Position numbers and translations under genes: made by a program. This document shows positions 33,273 to 41,667 of a DNA stretch of 64,000 nucleotides, one piece after another. Location of the stretch: contig OY969111.1 of NCBI GenBank assembly GCA_963697975.1, forward strand, positions 2,046,001 to 2,110,000, read 5' to 3'. Every line of letters begins with the position of its first letter. Within the stretch, counting starts at the first letter, position 1. Source of the stretch: QHXM01 sp963697975 (GTDB lineage: Bacteria > Acidobacteriota > Blastocatellia > Pyrinomonadales > Pyrinomonadaceae). The notes below the pieces were generated by a model that saw nothing but the letters and a program-made list of their open reading frames with translations, searched no databases and had not been told where the DNA came from.

Positions 33273-34178
33273 ATGAAAACCTTCTCCAAGCACACCTTAC
33301 TCGTCTCCATTTGCCTGTTACTTATTGCCCTTCAATTAAACAATCAGATCGGGGCTATAACCCGGCGGGGAAATCCGCCAACCAGAAGAGAACGTATCCT
33401 GCTGGGCATCAAGCTTCGCCCCCAACTGGTAGATTTATTGGTAGAAGTGGAAGGACTCTTCGGTAATAAGCAAGTGCAAGCCAGATTCGCAAGAGTGCGC
33501 GAGTCACAGGAGGTAGTTGACCGCGTTGGAACTACTGAGATAACTAAAGACGGGACACCCATCATCAAGGTGGATGATTCGATTGATCCAAAGGACGAAC
33601 TTCGTATCGAGAGAATCGTTGCTCACGAGCTTTTGCATTTAAGATTTAGAGGCAGGAAATTTCCCTTGTTCTCTTTTAGTGGCCCAGCCAGGCTGATGAA
33701 TAAGTTCAATTTTTATCTGACTACCGCTCGCCACGCTATTCGCAACGGAATTGAGCACTGGATGTTCGCGGCTGACATGCGACGGATGGGATTCGACGCA
33801 AGCGCCGAACTAAAACGTGGCTTTGACATCCTGAAGCAACAGGCCAGGCCCGGATATGGGGACGACATCCTGCTTACCTTAAATTATTTCAGGGCACTGC
33901 TGGAATATGATGATCCGAAGCTATTAGCTGAATTAAGGTTGTTTTATTTAGATCATCAATGGGGGAAAATGATTGAGTCTGGAGAAAAACTGGCGGCACT
34001 CGTCATAGCAGCTAAACCGCAGACGCCGGACGAGGTGAAGATTACTTTCTTACAATGCCTGAATGCCCTGCTGGGAAAAAGTTTAAGGTTCAGCTTGTTA
34101 GAACCCGTCAATGAGACTTATGGCGCTTATGTTCAGCCGGTTATAGGGATTCGGCTATATTCAATAGCTGGAACCTGA
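33273..34178 (+). CDS. Secreted protein with HExxH metalloprotease-like motif
   Basis: From ATG 33273, which is followed by a signal-like segment (LLVSICLLLIALQLN), the product is 301 residues. The motif AHELLHLRF (about residues 122-130) is HExxH of zinc metallopeptidases, preceded by IVDDS-like acidic residues (KVDDSIDPKDELRIERIV, in part). A third ligand cannot be assigned with confidence; GIEHWMF about 40 residues later is a candidate. The C-terminal half is helical. I do not recognise the family. The gene is followed by another secreted protein gene on the same strand about 117 bp away. Confidence 0.68.
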   Translation: MKTFSKHTLLVSICLLLIALQLNNQIGAITRRGNPPTRRERILLGIKLRPQLVDLLVEVEGLFGNKQVQARFARVRESQEVVDRVGTTEITKDGTPIIKVDDSIDPKDELRIERIVAHELLHLRFRGRKFPLFSFSGPARLMNKFNFYLTTARHAIRNGIEHWMFAADMRRMGFDASAELKRGFDILKQQARPGYGDDILLTLNYFRALLEYDDPKLLAELRLFYLDHQWGKMIESGEKLAALVIAAKPQTPDEVKITFLQCLNALLGKSLRFSLLEPVNETYGAYVQPVIGIRLYSIAGT

Positions 34179-34295
34179 ACTGAAATCTTGCGCTCAAAGT
34201 AGTCCTTGCTCCAGCTTCAAACCTTCGTTTACTCTCTGTTCTGGCTTTCGACACTGTTGAGCGGTATTAAATAAAAGAAGGGTAGAAAGAAGTAT

Positions 34296-34916
34296 ATGAG
34301 CCGCGCAAGAATAATCTTACTGGCTATTGTTTCCCTCAACCTTATGTGTTTGATGAGTGTTGCCGCGTTAAGCCAGGACAGCAAGCAATCACGAAAAACC
34401 GACAAGCAGGCGACGGCTGGCGAGGTTGTCAGCGCCGGTAACAAAGCTATTGAGGAAGATGATTGGGCAACGGCTGAAACTAACTTTCGTGAAGCGATGC
34501 GATTAGAGCCTAAACAAGCATTGTGGCGCATCCAGTTGATGATTGCTTTAGGCCAGCAAATGAAATGGAAAGAGGCTTTCAAGGAACTTGATAAGCTGAT
34601 GCAGCTTGAAGTTGTTAGCTGGGTTCTCTCAGTTAATGAAAAACTACCGGAAGGCAAGGTAGCTTTCGTTAACACTGAAATGTTTCGTGACGACAAATTA
34701 GGTATTTTGCGCTACATCAATGCAGTGAAAGAAAAAAAGAAAGTAAATTCGGTATCGGAGGATATAGGCGCAAAGTTAAGTGATTTTGCCAAAAAGCGAA
34801 ATCTTGCACTGATATATGACATTAGTATATTTAAGGGGACGAGCTTTGCAACTGGAAAAACTATTGATGTAACAAGCGACTTCATTACTTTCTATAACGA
34901 ACGCTATCCGAAATGA
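34296..34916 (+). CDS. Secreted TPR-like protein with OmpH-like end
   Basis: 206 residues. The signal peptide (IILLAIVSLNLMCLMSVAALS) is followed by one or two TPR-like helix pairs (AGNKAIEEDDWATAETNFRE, ALGQQMKWKEAFKELDKL). The C-terminal 50 residues (KRNLALIYDISIFKGTSFAT, then TIDVTSDFITFYNERYP) resemble the last strand-helix element of periplasmic OmpH/Skp-type chaperones. Role unknown. It converges with the serine hydrolase gene, whose stop lies only 12 bp away. Confidence 0.7.
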   Translation: MSRARIILLAIVSLNLMCLMSVAALSQDSKQSRKTDKQATAGEVVSAGNKAIEEDDWATAETNFREAMRLEPKQALWRIQLMIALGQQMKWKEAFKELDKLMQLEVVSWVLSVNEKLPEGKVAFVNTEMFRDDKLGILRYINAVKEKKKVNSVSEDIGAKLSDFAKKRNLALIYDISIFKGTSFATGKTIDVTSDFITFYNERYPK

Positions 34917-34928
34917 CTGTTCTCTGCC

Positions 34929-36188
34929 TTAATTATTTCCCACCTCCTCGAAATCGATACCAGCGCGATTGATTGAAAACCTTCCCCGGTTTTCGTTAGC
35001 TAAAATTATCTCAGCCGACTCGATTAGAAATCTAAATAGCGGTTTCCCGACAACGCGCGGAACGCTGGAGTTAACCTGTATGGCCAGAGCTATCTTGTGA
35101 TCGGGGAGATAGATCATTTCGGTGATGTAGCCGGGGAAGAAGCCGCTGTGCCCGTAAGACGTGCCAAACGGTGTCGGGCGAATTATTACGCCCAAACCGT
35201 ATTTCGCTTCTTTCCCTAACATCGGCGCTTGCGTGCCCGTCAGCATTTCGGGCAGTAACCCGGCATCAAAGGCCCGCCCCTCGTACATCGCCTTCGCCCA
35301 ACGTGCAAGGTCTTCAGTGGTCGAAGCCATGCCTCCGCCGGTCCATTCAAACTGCGGATTGATGGCGAATTTGCCGCCCACGATCATCGCATCCGTGCCG
35401 CCGAAAGGATTTCCTTCGCCAGCGTAACCTTGCGCCAATCCACGAATCCTTCGGCTGTCAGACGGAACCGTGTCCTTTAGTTTCAAAGGCTGTAGAATCC
35501 GCTTCCTGACCAGATCGTAATAACGTTTCCCCGTCACCTTTTCGATAATCATCCCCAGCACGATGTAGTTTGTGTCGGAGTAGTCCCAGCCCTTTCCGGC
35601 TTCAAACGGCGCTTTCGTGTCGAAGATGTAAGCGATGAGTTCCTCAGGCTTCCAGACTTTATCCACGTTGGCGGTCAAGTCTTTGGTGAACTCGTCTTTG
35701 AACTCGTAGCGCACAAGTCCGCTCGTGTGGTTCATCAGCATCCGAACGGTGATCTCTTTTGCATTCGGCAGGCGCGCGAACCACTTTTCTCCGCCGAGAT
35801 ATTTTTCGATTCTTTCGTCCAGATTGATTTTGCCTTCTTTGACGAGTTGCATCGCGAGCGCTGCCGCATAGGTTTTTCCGACGCTGCCTTGCAACATCAA
35901 ATCTGAAGGCTTCATCTGTGTTTTGGCTTCACGGTCGGAATAGCCCGTTGCCAACCCAAAACTTTTCCCATCCGCGAGCACCACGCCAATCGTCGCACCC
36001 GGAAACTTACCACCGCGATGCAGTTCATCAAGCTTCGCTTGCAGCTTTTCTCGTATGGCGGCAACGCTCTGTTTCGGCGCAACTGTTTGGGCTTTCGCCG
36101 AAACGCCGAAAGCGAACAGAAGCGCGAGGACAATAACGAAAGCGGACTTAGATGTTTTCAACGAACCTGTCTTGATTGAATGAAGCAT
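34929..36188 (-). CDS. Secreted serine hydrolase, beta-lactamase class C/PBP-like
   Basis: From ATG 36188 (a TTG lies 9 bp earlier) the product is 419 residues with a signal sequence (SAFVIVLALLFAFGVSAKAQ). The class C beta-lactamase/DD-peptidase motifs are present: S-x-x-K as GSVGKTYAA (about 104-108), Y-x-x motif as YSDTN where class C enzymes have YxN, and HSG in YGHSGFFPG replacing KTG. These exported esterase or peptidase homologues usually act on peptides, D-amino-acid compounds or esters rather than antibiotics. The gene begins about 10 bp after the double NTF2-like gene, so both are co-transcribed at the end of the hydrolase cluster. Confidence 0.88.
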   Translation of the reverse strand: MLHSIKTGSLKTSKSAFVIVLALLFAFGVSAKAQTVAPKQSVAAIREKLQAKLDELHRGGKFPGATIGVVLADGKSFGLATGYSDREAKTQMKPSDLMLQGSVGKTYAAALAMQLVKEGKINLDERIEKYLGGEKWFARLPNAKEITVRMLMNHTSGLVRYEFKDEFTKDLTANVDKVWKPEELIAYIFDTKAPFEAGKGWDYSDTNYIVLGMIIEKVTGKRYYDLVRKRILQPLKLKDTVPSDSRRIRGLAQGYAGEGNPFGGTDAMIVGGKFAINPQFEWTGGGMASTTEDLARWAKAMYEGRAFDAGLLPEMLTGTQAPMLGKEAKYGLGVIIRPTPFGTSYGHSGFFPGYITEMIYLPDHKIALAIQVNSSVPRVVGKPLFRFLIESAEIILANENRGRFSINRAGIDFEEVGNN

Positions 36189-36198
36189 GATTGTCAAT

Positions 36199-37167
36199 TC
36201 ACCGGCTTTTCTTTTTGGACAAAAATTCTTTCGGGATCGGATTGTTTGGGCGTTCCTCTTCCCACGTCACGGCTGAAATCCACCAGCGCGCGCCGTCGTT
36301 AAAAAGCTCAAGGCTATTGATGCCGCGCCCGCGCTCTTTCTTTCCGGCGGTCGTTTCCCATTCGTAAGTCGAAAACACGTGAGCCATGTTTCCGAATTGG
36401 CGCGTGACGCGCCCAATCTCACGCTCGATGAAACCTTCTTTGACAAAGAACTCGTTTGAGCCGTTGACGTACTGCGTGTGACTCATGATTTCGGCGCGAG
36501 GCTTACCGCCTTCGCGCACACTCATCGCCACAAAACGCACATCAGGCGAGTACAACGTTCTATCGCGTCCCCATTGCCTCGGTTGACCTGCCGCGCCGGA
36601 AATCACTTCGTAAAATGCTTTGACGATGCCGTCAATGGTCGCCACATCTTCAGGCTTTATCTCAACCGTTGGGACGGCAACGAAGCTCAAATCCCTCTGG
36701 CATTGAAATTCCAGAGTTGACGCGGCGTTGGCAATCTTCCAACCCTGCTCGGTGCGAACCAGATTAAAAGTGTTCGTGCCGCAATGAGAAAATTTATCCC
36801 CGACGTGAAATGTGTAGCGCCCGTAGACGGTCGCCAGATCGCCGAACATGTTGACTTCGGGCTGCGGCATCTTTTCAATAAACTCCGGCGCTTTGGCTTC
36901 GGAAATCGCTTTACTGAAAGAGTCGGCGGTGAAGACACGCGTCTTCGACAGTCCTTCGCCGGTTCGCGGTTTGTCAATGGCGACAAGCTGGCCTTCAGAC
37001 GTGAACAACGCGCGAATCGCTTCAGCGTTTTTCGCACGCATCGCGTCGAATAATCTATTAGCGACGGCGATGGCTTCCTGTGCGTCATTATTCTTTGAAG
37101 CAGTTTGCGCTCCTGCGGAGATGTAAACGCTGAGCGTCAAAACCAGCAGCAATAGAATTTTCTTCAT
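36199..37167 (-). CDS. Secreted protein with two NTF2/SnoaL-like domains
   Basis: 322 residues with a signal peptide (LLLLVLTLSVYISAGAQ). Two cone-shaped NTF2-like domains can be read: the first at about 28-160 (AIAVANRLFDAMRAKNAEAI, DLATVYGRYTFHVGD, GWKIANAAST), the second at about 175-310 (IDGIVKAFYEVISGAAGQPR, MAHVFSTYEWETTAGK, WWISAVTWEEER). Stand-alone NTF2-like proteins bind small ligands or act as isomerases and dehydratases, but no catalytic pair is evident. It sits between the tandem amidohydrolases and the serine hydrolase, in one run of exported proteins on the same strand. Confidence 0.82.
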   Translation of the reverse strand: MKKILLLLVLTLSVYISAGAQTASKNNDAQEAIAVANRLFDAMRAKNAEAIRALFTSEGQLVAIDKPRTGEGLSKTRVFTADSFSKAISEAKAPEFIEKMPQPEVNMFGDLATVYGRYTFHVGDKFSHCGTNTFNLVRTEQGWKIANAASTLEFQCQRDLSFVAVPTVEIKPEDVATIDGIVKAFYEVISGAAGQPRQWGRDRTLYSPDVRFVAMSVREGGKPRAEIMSHTQYVNGSNEFFVKEGFIEREIGRVTRQFGNMAHVFSTYEWETTAGKKERGRGINSLELFNDGARWWISAVTWEEERPNNPIPKEFLSKKKSR

Positions 37168-37189
37168 AACTTTTTACCTTTAGTTTTCC

Positions 37190-38599
37190 CTAGTCGAGCG
37201 CGTGTTGAAAACGCGGCGCAATCTCGTCGAGCATTTTGTCGAGTTCAACTTGCGTGAACCAGCGACCTTTGAGCATCACGCCCGCGCGTCGTTCTGTATT
37301 TGAAATATTTTCGAGCGGATTAGCTTCGAGCAGAACCAGATCGGCGCGCTTGCCTTTTTCGATTGTGCCGGTCCTGTCAATTGTCCCGAAAAATTGCGCC
37401 GGATTTTTGGTGGCCGCTTCGAGCGCAGCATAGTTCGACAAACCCGCTTCCGCCAAATTTTTCATCTCCGTGTGCAACGTGAAGCCGTAAAGCAAAAGCC
37501 ATTCGGGCGAATCCGAGCCAGCCATGATTTTGCCGCCCGCATCGTAAATCGCTTTGGTCAGCTTGTTGCGATAATCAACATATTTAGCGCGCCTTTCGGC
37601 AGATGGTGGGTTGGCCCAGAAGCGATGGCGCGGCTCGTCCATCTCCTGCTGCAACTTCGGCGGATAAAATCTGTATCCGGCGCGCGAAGTAACCTGAGCG
37701 TCGGTTTGACCTGTGCCGAAAGATGTTTTGAGAAAGGTCAGCGTTGGACAACTGAACGGATTGGCTGCCACTGTCTTTTTAGCGAGTTCAGGAATCTTCT
37801 TTTCGTCCAGCACATCTAAACTCTCCCACGCCTTCGCCTGCCAGACAAACACGCCCGAAGTCGAACCCTGTAGTTTTGCGCTTTCAGGAATCATCGCTTC
37901 AAAATAACCGTCCAGATGTTCGATCTGCTGTTTCGCTTCAAACGCGCGGCTCAATCCGACCTGACGATCAACGTGGCCGATGACGCGGATGTTTTGCTTC
38001 GCGGCTTCATCCACTACGGCATCATAAACCGGGCGCGTGATGAAGAAGGTGAGCTTCACGTAATCATAGCCGTCCTGCTTTGCCTTGCGAACCGCCTCTC
38101 TCGCCTGCTCTTCATTCGTCACGACGTAGCCGTTGAAAATATCACCGAAAGATCGCCCGGAGAGTTGCGGGCTGGCGACAAAAAGGTTGGGCGCGACGAT
38201 CTCTTGTTTGGCTGATTTTTCACGCAAGGCTAGATGTTCGGGCGTGCCAATCATCAAACGAATCGTCGTGACACCGTTGGCCACCATAATCTTCAACTCG
38301 TCTGCGGCCAGAGCATCAGGGAAATGATCGTCCGACAAAAGATGCGCGTGCATATCAACGAGGCCGGGAATCAAATATTTTCCCGCTCCGTCAATCTTGC
38401 GCGCGCCCTTAGGGATTTTAATTTTCTTCGCGTCGCCGACTTCCGTAATCACGCCGTCACGGACGATGACAGTTTGCTTTGACACGACGCGCTCTCTGTC
38501 CATTGGAATCACATTGACGTTGACGAAGGCTACGGTTTCAGCCCACGTTGAAACAGAGATTGAGAGCGTGAAGATAACTGCCAGCAATATTTTTCTCAT
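37190..38599 (-). CDS. Secreted amidohydrolase, tandem paralogue B
   Basis: Start at ATG 38599, just before a signal peptide (ILLAVIFTLSISVSTWAE); the longer frame runs back into the upstream gene's end. The product has 469 residues. Metal-site motifs: DMHAHLL, the Lys in DYVKLTFF, VIGHVDR, IEHLDGYF and AGSDSPEW, and the C-terminal GTIEKGKRADLVLLEANPLE. It is a close relative of the next gene upstream, sharing long identical words (GVTTIRLM, VRKAKQDGYDY, NTERRAGVMLKG). The substrate is unknown for this imidazolonepropionase-like group. The upstream gene's stop lies 13 bp away, so they form an operon. Confidence 0.9.
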   Translation of the reverse strand: MRKILLAVIFTLSISVSTWAETVAFVNVNVIPMDRERVVSKQTVIVRDGVITEVGDAKKIKIPKGARKIDGAGKYLIPGLVDMHAHLLSDDHFPDALAADELKIMVANGVTTIRLMIGTPEHLALREKSAKQEIVAPNLFVASPQLSGRSFGDIFNGYVVTNEEQAREAVRKAKQDGYDYVKLTFFITRPVYDAVVDEAAKQNIRVIGHVDRQVGLSRAFEAKQQIEHLDGYFEAMIPESAKLQGSTSGVFVWQAKAWESLDVLDEKKIPELAKKTVAANPFSCPTLTFLKTSFGTGQTDAQVTSRAGYRFYPPKLQQEMDEPRHRFWANPPSAERRAKYVDYRNKLTKAIYDAGGKIMAGSDSPEWLLLYGFTLHTEMKNLAEAGLSNYAALEAATKNPAQFFGTIDRTGTIEKGKRADLVLLEANPLENISNTERRAGVMLKGRWFTQVELDKMLDEIAPRFQHALD

Positions 38600-38612
38600 C
38601 ACGATGGCCTTC

Positions 38613-40040
38613 TTATTTTTCAGCATCGAGCGCCGTTCTAAACCTGGGCGCGATTTCATCGAGCCATTTGTTCATTTCCGCCTGCGTGTAATACTTGCCT
38701 TTGAGCATCACGCCCGCGCGCCTCTCCGTGTTTGAAATGCTTTCCAGAGGGTTAGCGTCAAGCAAAACCAGATCGGCGCGTTTTCCTTTTTCGATTGTCC
38801 CGGTCGTTTTCAACGTGCCGAAAAATTCCGCAGGGTTTCGCGTCGCCGATTCCAGCACAGCATAAGTGGACAAGCCCGCCTCGTTCAAAGTTCTCAATTC
38901 CTTGTGAAGCGTGAAGCCATAAAGCATCAGCCATTCGGGAGTGTCCGAGCCTGCCATGATTTTGCCGCCTGCATCGTAAATCGCTTTGGTGATTTTGTTT
39001 CTGATGGCGACGTACTTGGCGCGTCTTTCGGCGGAAGCGGCGGTCGCCCAGTATCTTTTATTGACGCCGAGCCAGAAATCAATCGTCTTTTGCGGGTAGA
39101 AACGAATGTCTGGCTGGGCCTTGATTGATTCTTCGGTTCTGCCGATGCCGAAGGTGTATTTGAAAAGAGTCAAGGTCGGTGTGGAAAAAGGATTCGACTG
39201 CACGGTCGCTCTGGCGACTTCGGGAATTTTGCTCTCGTCAATGTAATCTATACTTTCCCAGCTCTTCGGGGAATAAATATAAATGTCTGACACGGAGCCT
39301 TTGGCGAGCAGGTTTTCGGGCAAGAGAGCTTCGAGATATGAATCGAGATGCTCAATCTGCTGGCGAGCCTTGAGAGCGCGCTGCAAACCGACTGAGCGGC
39401 TGTCGGCGTGTCCGACGACGCGTATGCTCTGCTTCGCGGCTTCGTCAACAATCGCCTCGTAAACTTCCGGCTTGAGATTGGTCGTCATCTTCAAATAATC
39501 GTAGCCGTCTTGCTTGGCTTTACGAACAGATTCGCGCGCTTCCTGCTCGTTAGTCACGACGTAGGCGTTGCCGGATTTTTTACCGATGAACTGCGGACTC
39601 GCCGCGTAAATCGTCGGCGCTAAGATTTCGCCGCTCGCGGATTTCGCGCGCAGGACAAGCTGCTCCGGCGTTCCGGTCATCAAACGAATCGTCGTCACGC
39701 CGTTGGCTATAATGATTTTCAATTCGTCTTCCGCCAACGCATCCGGGAATTCGTCGTCAGTGAAAAGATGAACGTGCATGTCTGCGAGGCCGGGAATCAA
39801 AAACTTTCCTTTGCCGTCAATCGTCTGCGCGCCCTTCGGAATTTTGACCTTTTTAGCCTCACCTATTTCGGCAATCACCCCGTCGCGAACAATCACGGTT
39901 TGATTTTGCAGGAGTCGTTCCCTGTCCATCGGAATGACATTCACGCCGACAAACGCGATCGTGCCTGAAGCACCCGGAGCGGCCTGCCCGAATGCCGCGA
40001 AAGCTATTAATACAATCAAGAGGAAAGTTATCTTTTTCAT
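38613..40040 (-). CDS. Secreted amidohydrolase, tandem paralogue A
   Basis: Start at ATG 40040, because the in-frame extension to 40130 translates the intergenic repeat. 475 residues with a signal peptide (ITFLLIVLIAFAAFGQAAPG). Motifs match the amidohydrolase superfamily: DMHVHLF, the Lys in DYLKMTTN, VVGHADS, IEHLDSYLE and AGSDTPEW. Compared with its downstream copy the N-terminal domain and C-terminus are very similar, while the segment after DSYLEALLPENL varies, which may set substrate choice. This points to a gene duplication followed by divergence. It follows the Tat amidohydrolase gene after a 160-bp repeat-rich gap. Confidence 0.9.
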   Translation of the reverse strand: MKKITFLLIVLIAFAAFGQAAPGASGTIAFVGVNVIPMDRERLLQNQTVIVRDGVIAEIGEAKKVKIPKGAQTIDGKGKFLIPGLADMHVHLFTDDEFPDALAEDELKIIIANGVTTIRLMTGTPEQLVLRAKSASGEILAPTIYAASPQFIGKKSGNAYVVTNEQEARESVRKAKQDGYDYLKMTTNLKPEVYEAIVDEAAKQSIRVVGHADSRSVGLQRALKARQQIEHLDSYLEALLPENLLAKGSVSDIYIYSPKSWESIDYIDESKIPEVARATVQSNPFSTPTLTLFKYTFGIGRTEESIKAQPDIRFYPQKTIDFWLGVNKRYWATAASAERRAKYVAIRNKITKAIYDAGGKIMAGSDTPEWLMLYGFTLHKELRTLNEAGLSTYAVLESATRNPAEFFGTLKTTGTIEKGKRADLVLLDANPLESISNTERRAGVMLKGKYYTQAEMNKWLDEIAPRFRTALDAEK

Positions 40041-40054
40041 TTTCTTTTCCAGTT

Positions 40055-40193
40055 GTAGGACAAACATTCCTGTCTGTCGTAGGACAGGCATTCCTGCCTG
40101 TCGTTGAGCGCGGAGAGCGCGAATAACCATTAGCGAACCGTCAAGAGGAGCGTGCTGTTCGCACGCTACGACAGGCAGGAATGCCTGTCCTAC
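40055..40193. repeat. 25-bp repeat trio (two direct, one inverted)
   Basis: GTAGGACAGGCATTCCTGCC begins a 25-bp unit at 40079-40103. An imperfect copy abuts it at 40055-40079, and an exact inverted copy lies at 40169-40193. The unit is itself nearly palindromic (CAGGCATTCCTGCCTG). The block fills the gap between two hydrolase genes and is followed by a direct TCCTACGAAAG pair. It looks like a dispersed REP-type element that can form a hairpin in mRNA. Confidence 0.75.
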
Positions 40194-40200
40194 GAAAGTC

Positions 40201-41667
40201 CTACGAAAGAATCCAGCCGTATTGTGTGTTTGAAGGCTGCGCTCCTTCGGCGCGGTATTTCTCTTTGAGCCGGGTGACGTAGTCCGAGGGGATGGCGTTC
40301 ATCTTGGCTTTGACATCAATGCCGTAAACGCGCGCCGCATTGAGTCCCAGAATCTTTTCTTTGACAAGGTCTGTGAGCGGTTTGAAGCCGAAGCGTTTCA
40401 TTAAATCTTCGGGCATTTGCAGGCGACGAAACGCTTCAATTTGCCATTGCGGGCTGCCCCACCAAATCGAATCAGTTCCCCACAAAACATGATCCTCGCC
40501 GAAAGCCTCAATCATCAAGCCGAGCATGTAAGCGCAAAGCAGCGGTTCGGTGATGACGGTCATCCCGAACGTTGTACCGAGGTCCATGTAGACGTTCGTC
40601 ATCTTCGGATTCTTCCTGCGCGCTTCGCATAAATCCGAGACCCACGGAATGTATGTTTTGGTTTTGAAACCATCCGCAACCGCATCGCGCGCATCAGTGA
40701 CGCCTTTGAACCCGGCGTGATAAATCAGGAAATTCAAATCGGGGAAATCCCGCGCGGCCTTCGGCACATCTTTCGGGCTGCTGTGATCCAAATCCCAACC
40801 CGGCAGCGGCAAACCCTTATGCACGCAGATATTTTTAATGCCGATCTTTCGGGAATACTCATAAGCCGGATATGCAAGCTTTTCGTCATCCATCCACCAG
40901 CCGACGCTGCCGTCGGCGAGCGGTTGACCGGGATAACCCTTCCAGGCCTCGACCTTCATCTTCTCAAACTGCCGCTGCATCTCTTCCATGTTCTGCTTGC
41001 CGAGGTCTGGCGAAAACAGTCCGTGAGAGATAATGCGGCGCGACTTTGCCAGCCCGTTGATTTCGGCGCGGGTCTCAATCATTTCGGCGGGCGGCAGCAC
41101 ATTTTCCGCGTCTGTTTTGGCAGGAAGCCCCGTGATGACCGCCATCACCGTATCGCTGTCCAGAAACATTTCCTTGATGTAGTTCGCCAGGTAAAGGTCT
41201 GCCCAGCGATGCTCACGTCCCTGCAAATCCTTGTTGCCCCACGCCGCGCCCGCGTCACGGTAGCGCAGGAGCGGCGGCACGTTAATTTGCTTTCCGGCGG
41301 CGACATGATGAGTGTGAATGTCAAAGATGAACTGCTTCTTCGGAAACTTTTCCTGAGTGGCCAGAGGCTCGACGAGTTCGCTGGCTTCGACGTTGAAGAA
41401 ATTGCCGAAGACAGAATTCATCGCCAGAAAAGCCGCGGCCATTCCGCCCGTCGTCGAGAGAAACTGGCGGCGCGTGAGGTTTAATCTCTTCGCGCCGTTG
41501 TCAGCGAGTTCGATTAACCGTTGCTCGACCAATTTTTGTTCATCGGTCTGCTCAGGCGGCACGAACTCTTCATTCGAAATGATCTGCGTAGGGATAGAGA
41601 GATTCTTGTTTTGCGCTGCGTCCACGTCCGCTTTGCGCGTCCATTGTTTTCTCTTTGTCCGTTTCAT
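40201..41667 (-). CDS. Tat-exported amidohydrolase (amidohydrolase-2 type)
   Basis: 488 residues. The N-terminal 55 residues are hydrophilic, and then a twin-arginine signal appears unusually far in (LTRRQFLSTTGGMAAAFLAM, about 61-80). The barrel begins FDIHTHHVAAG with the HxH metal ligands. Later come SHGLFSPDL, VHKGLPLPG, IYHAGF and the Asp of WGTDSIWWGSP, matching the decarboxylase/amidohydrolase-2 family. Long pre-Tat extensions occur in this family in soil bacteria. The substrate is unknown. The start overlaps the TGA of the S41 peptidase by 4 bp (ATGA), so expression is coupled. Confidence 0.88.
   Translation of the reverse strand: MKRTKRKQWTRKADVDAAQNKNLSIPTQIISNEEFVPPEQTDEQKLVEQRLIELADNGAKRLNLTRRQFLSTTGGMAAAFLAMNSVFGNFFNVEASELVEPLATQEKFPKKQFIFDIHTHHVAAGKQINVPPLLRYRDAGAAWGNKDLQGREHRWADLYLANYIKEMFLDSDTVMAVITGLPAKTDAENVLPPAEMIETRAEINGLAKSRRIISHGLFSPDLGKQNMEEMQRQFEKMKVEAWKGYPGQPLADGSVGWWMDDEKLAYPAYEYSRKIGIKNICVHKGLPLPGWDLDHSSPKDVPKAARDFPDLNFLIYHAGFKGVTDARDAVADGFKTKTYIPWVSDLCEARRKNPKMTNVYMDLGTTFGMTVITEPLLCAYMLGLMIEAFGEDHVLWGTDSIWWGSPQWQIEAFRRLQMPEDLMKRFGFKPLTDLVKEKILGLNAARVYGIDVKAKMNAIPSDYVTRLKEKYRAEGAQPSNTQYGWILS

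Noticed and set aside
40041..40130. N-terminal extension of the upstream amidohydrolase paralogue
   Set aside because: It translates the 25-bp intergenic repeats; the signal peptide starts at 40040.
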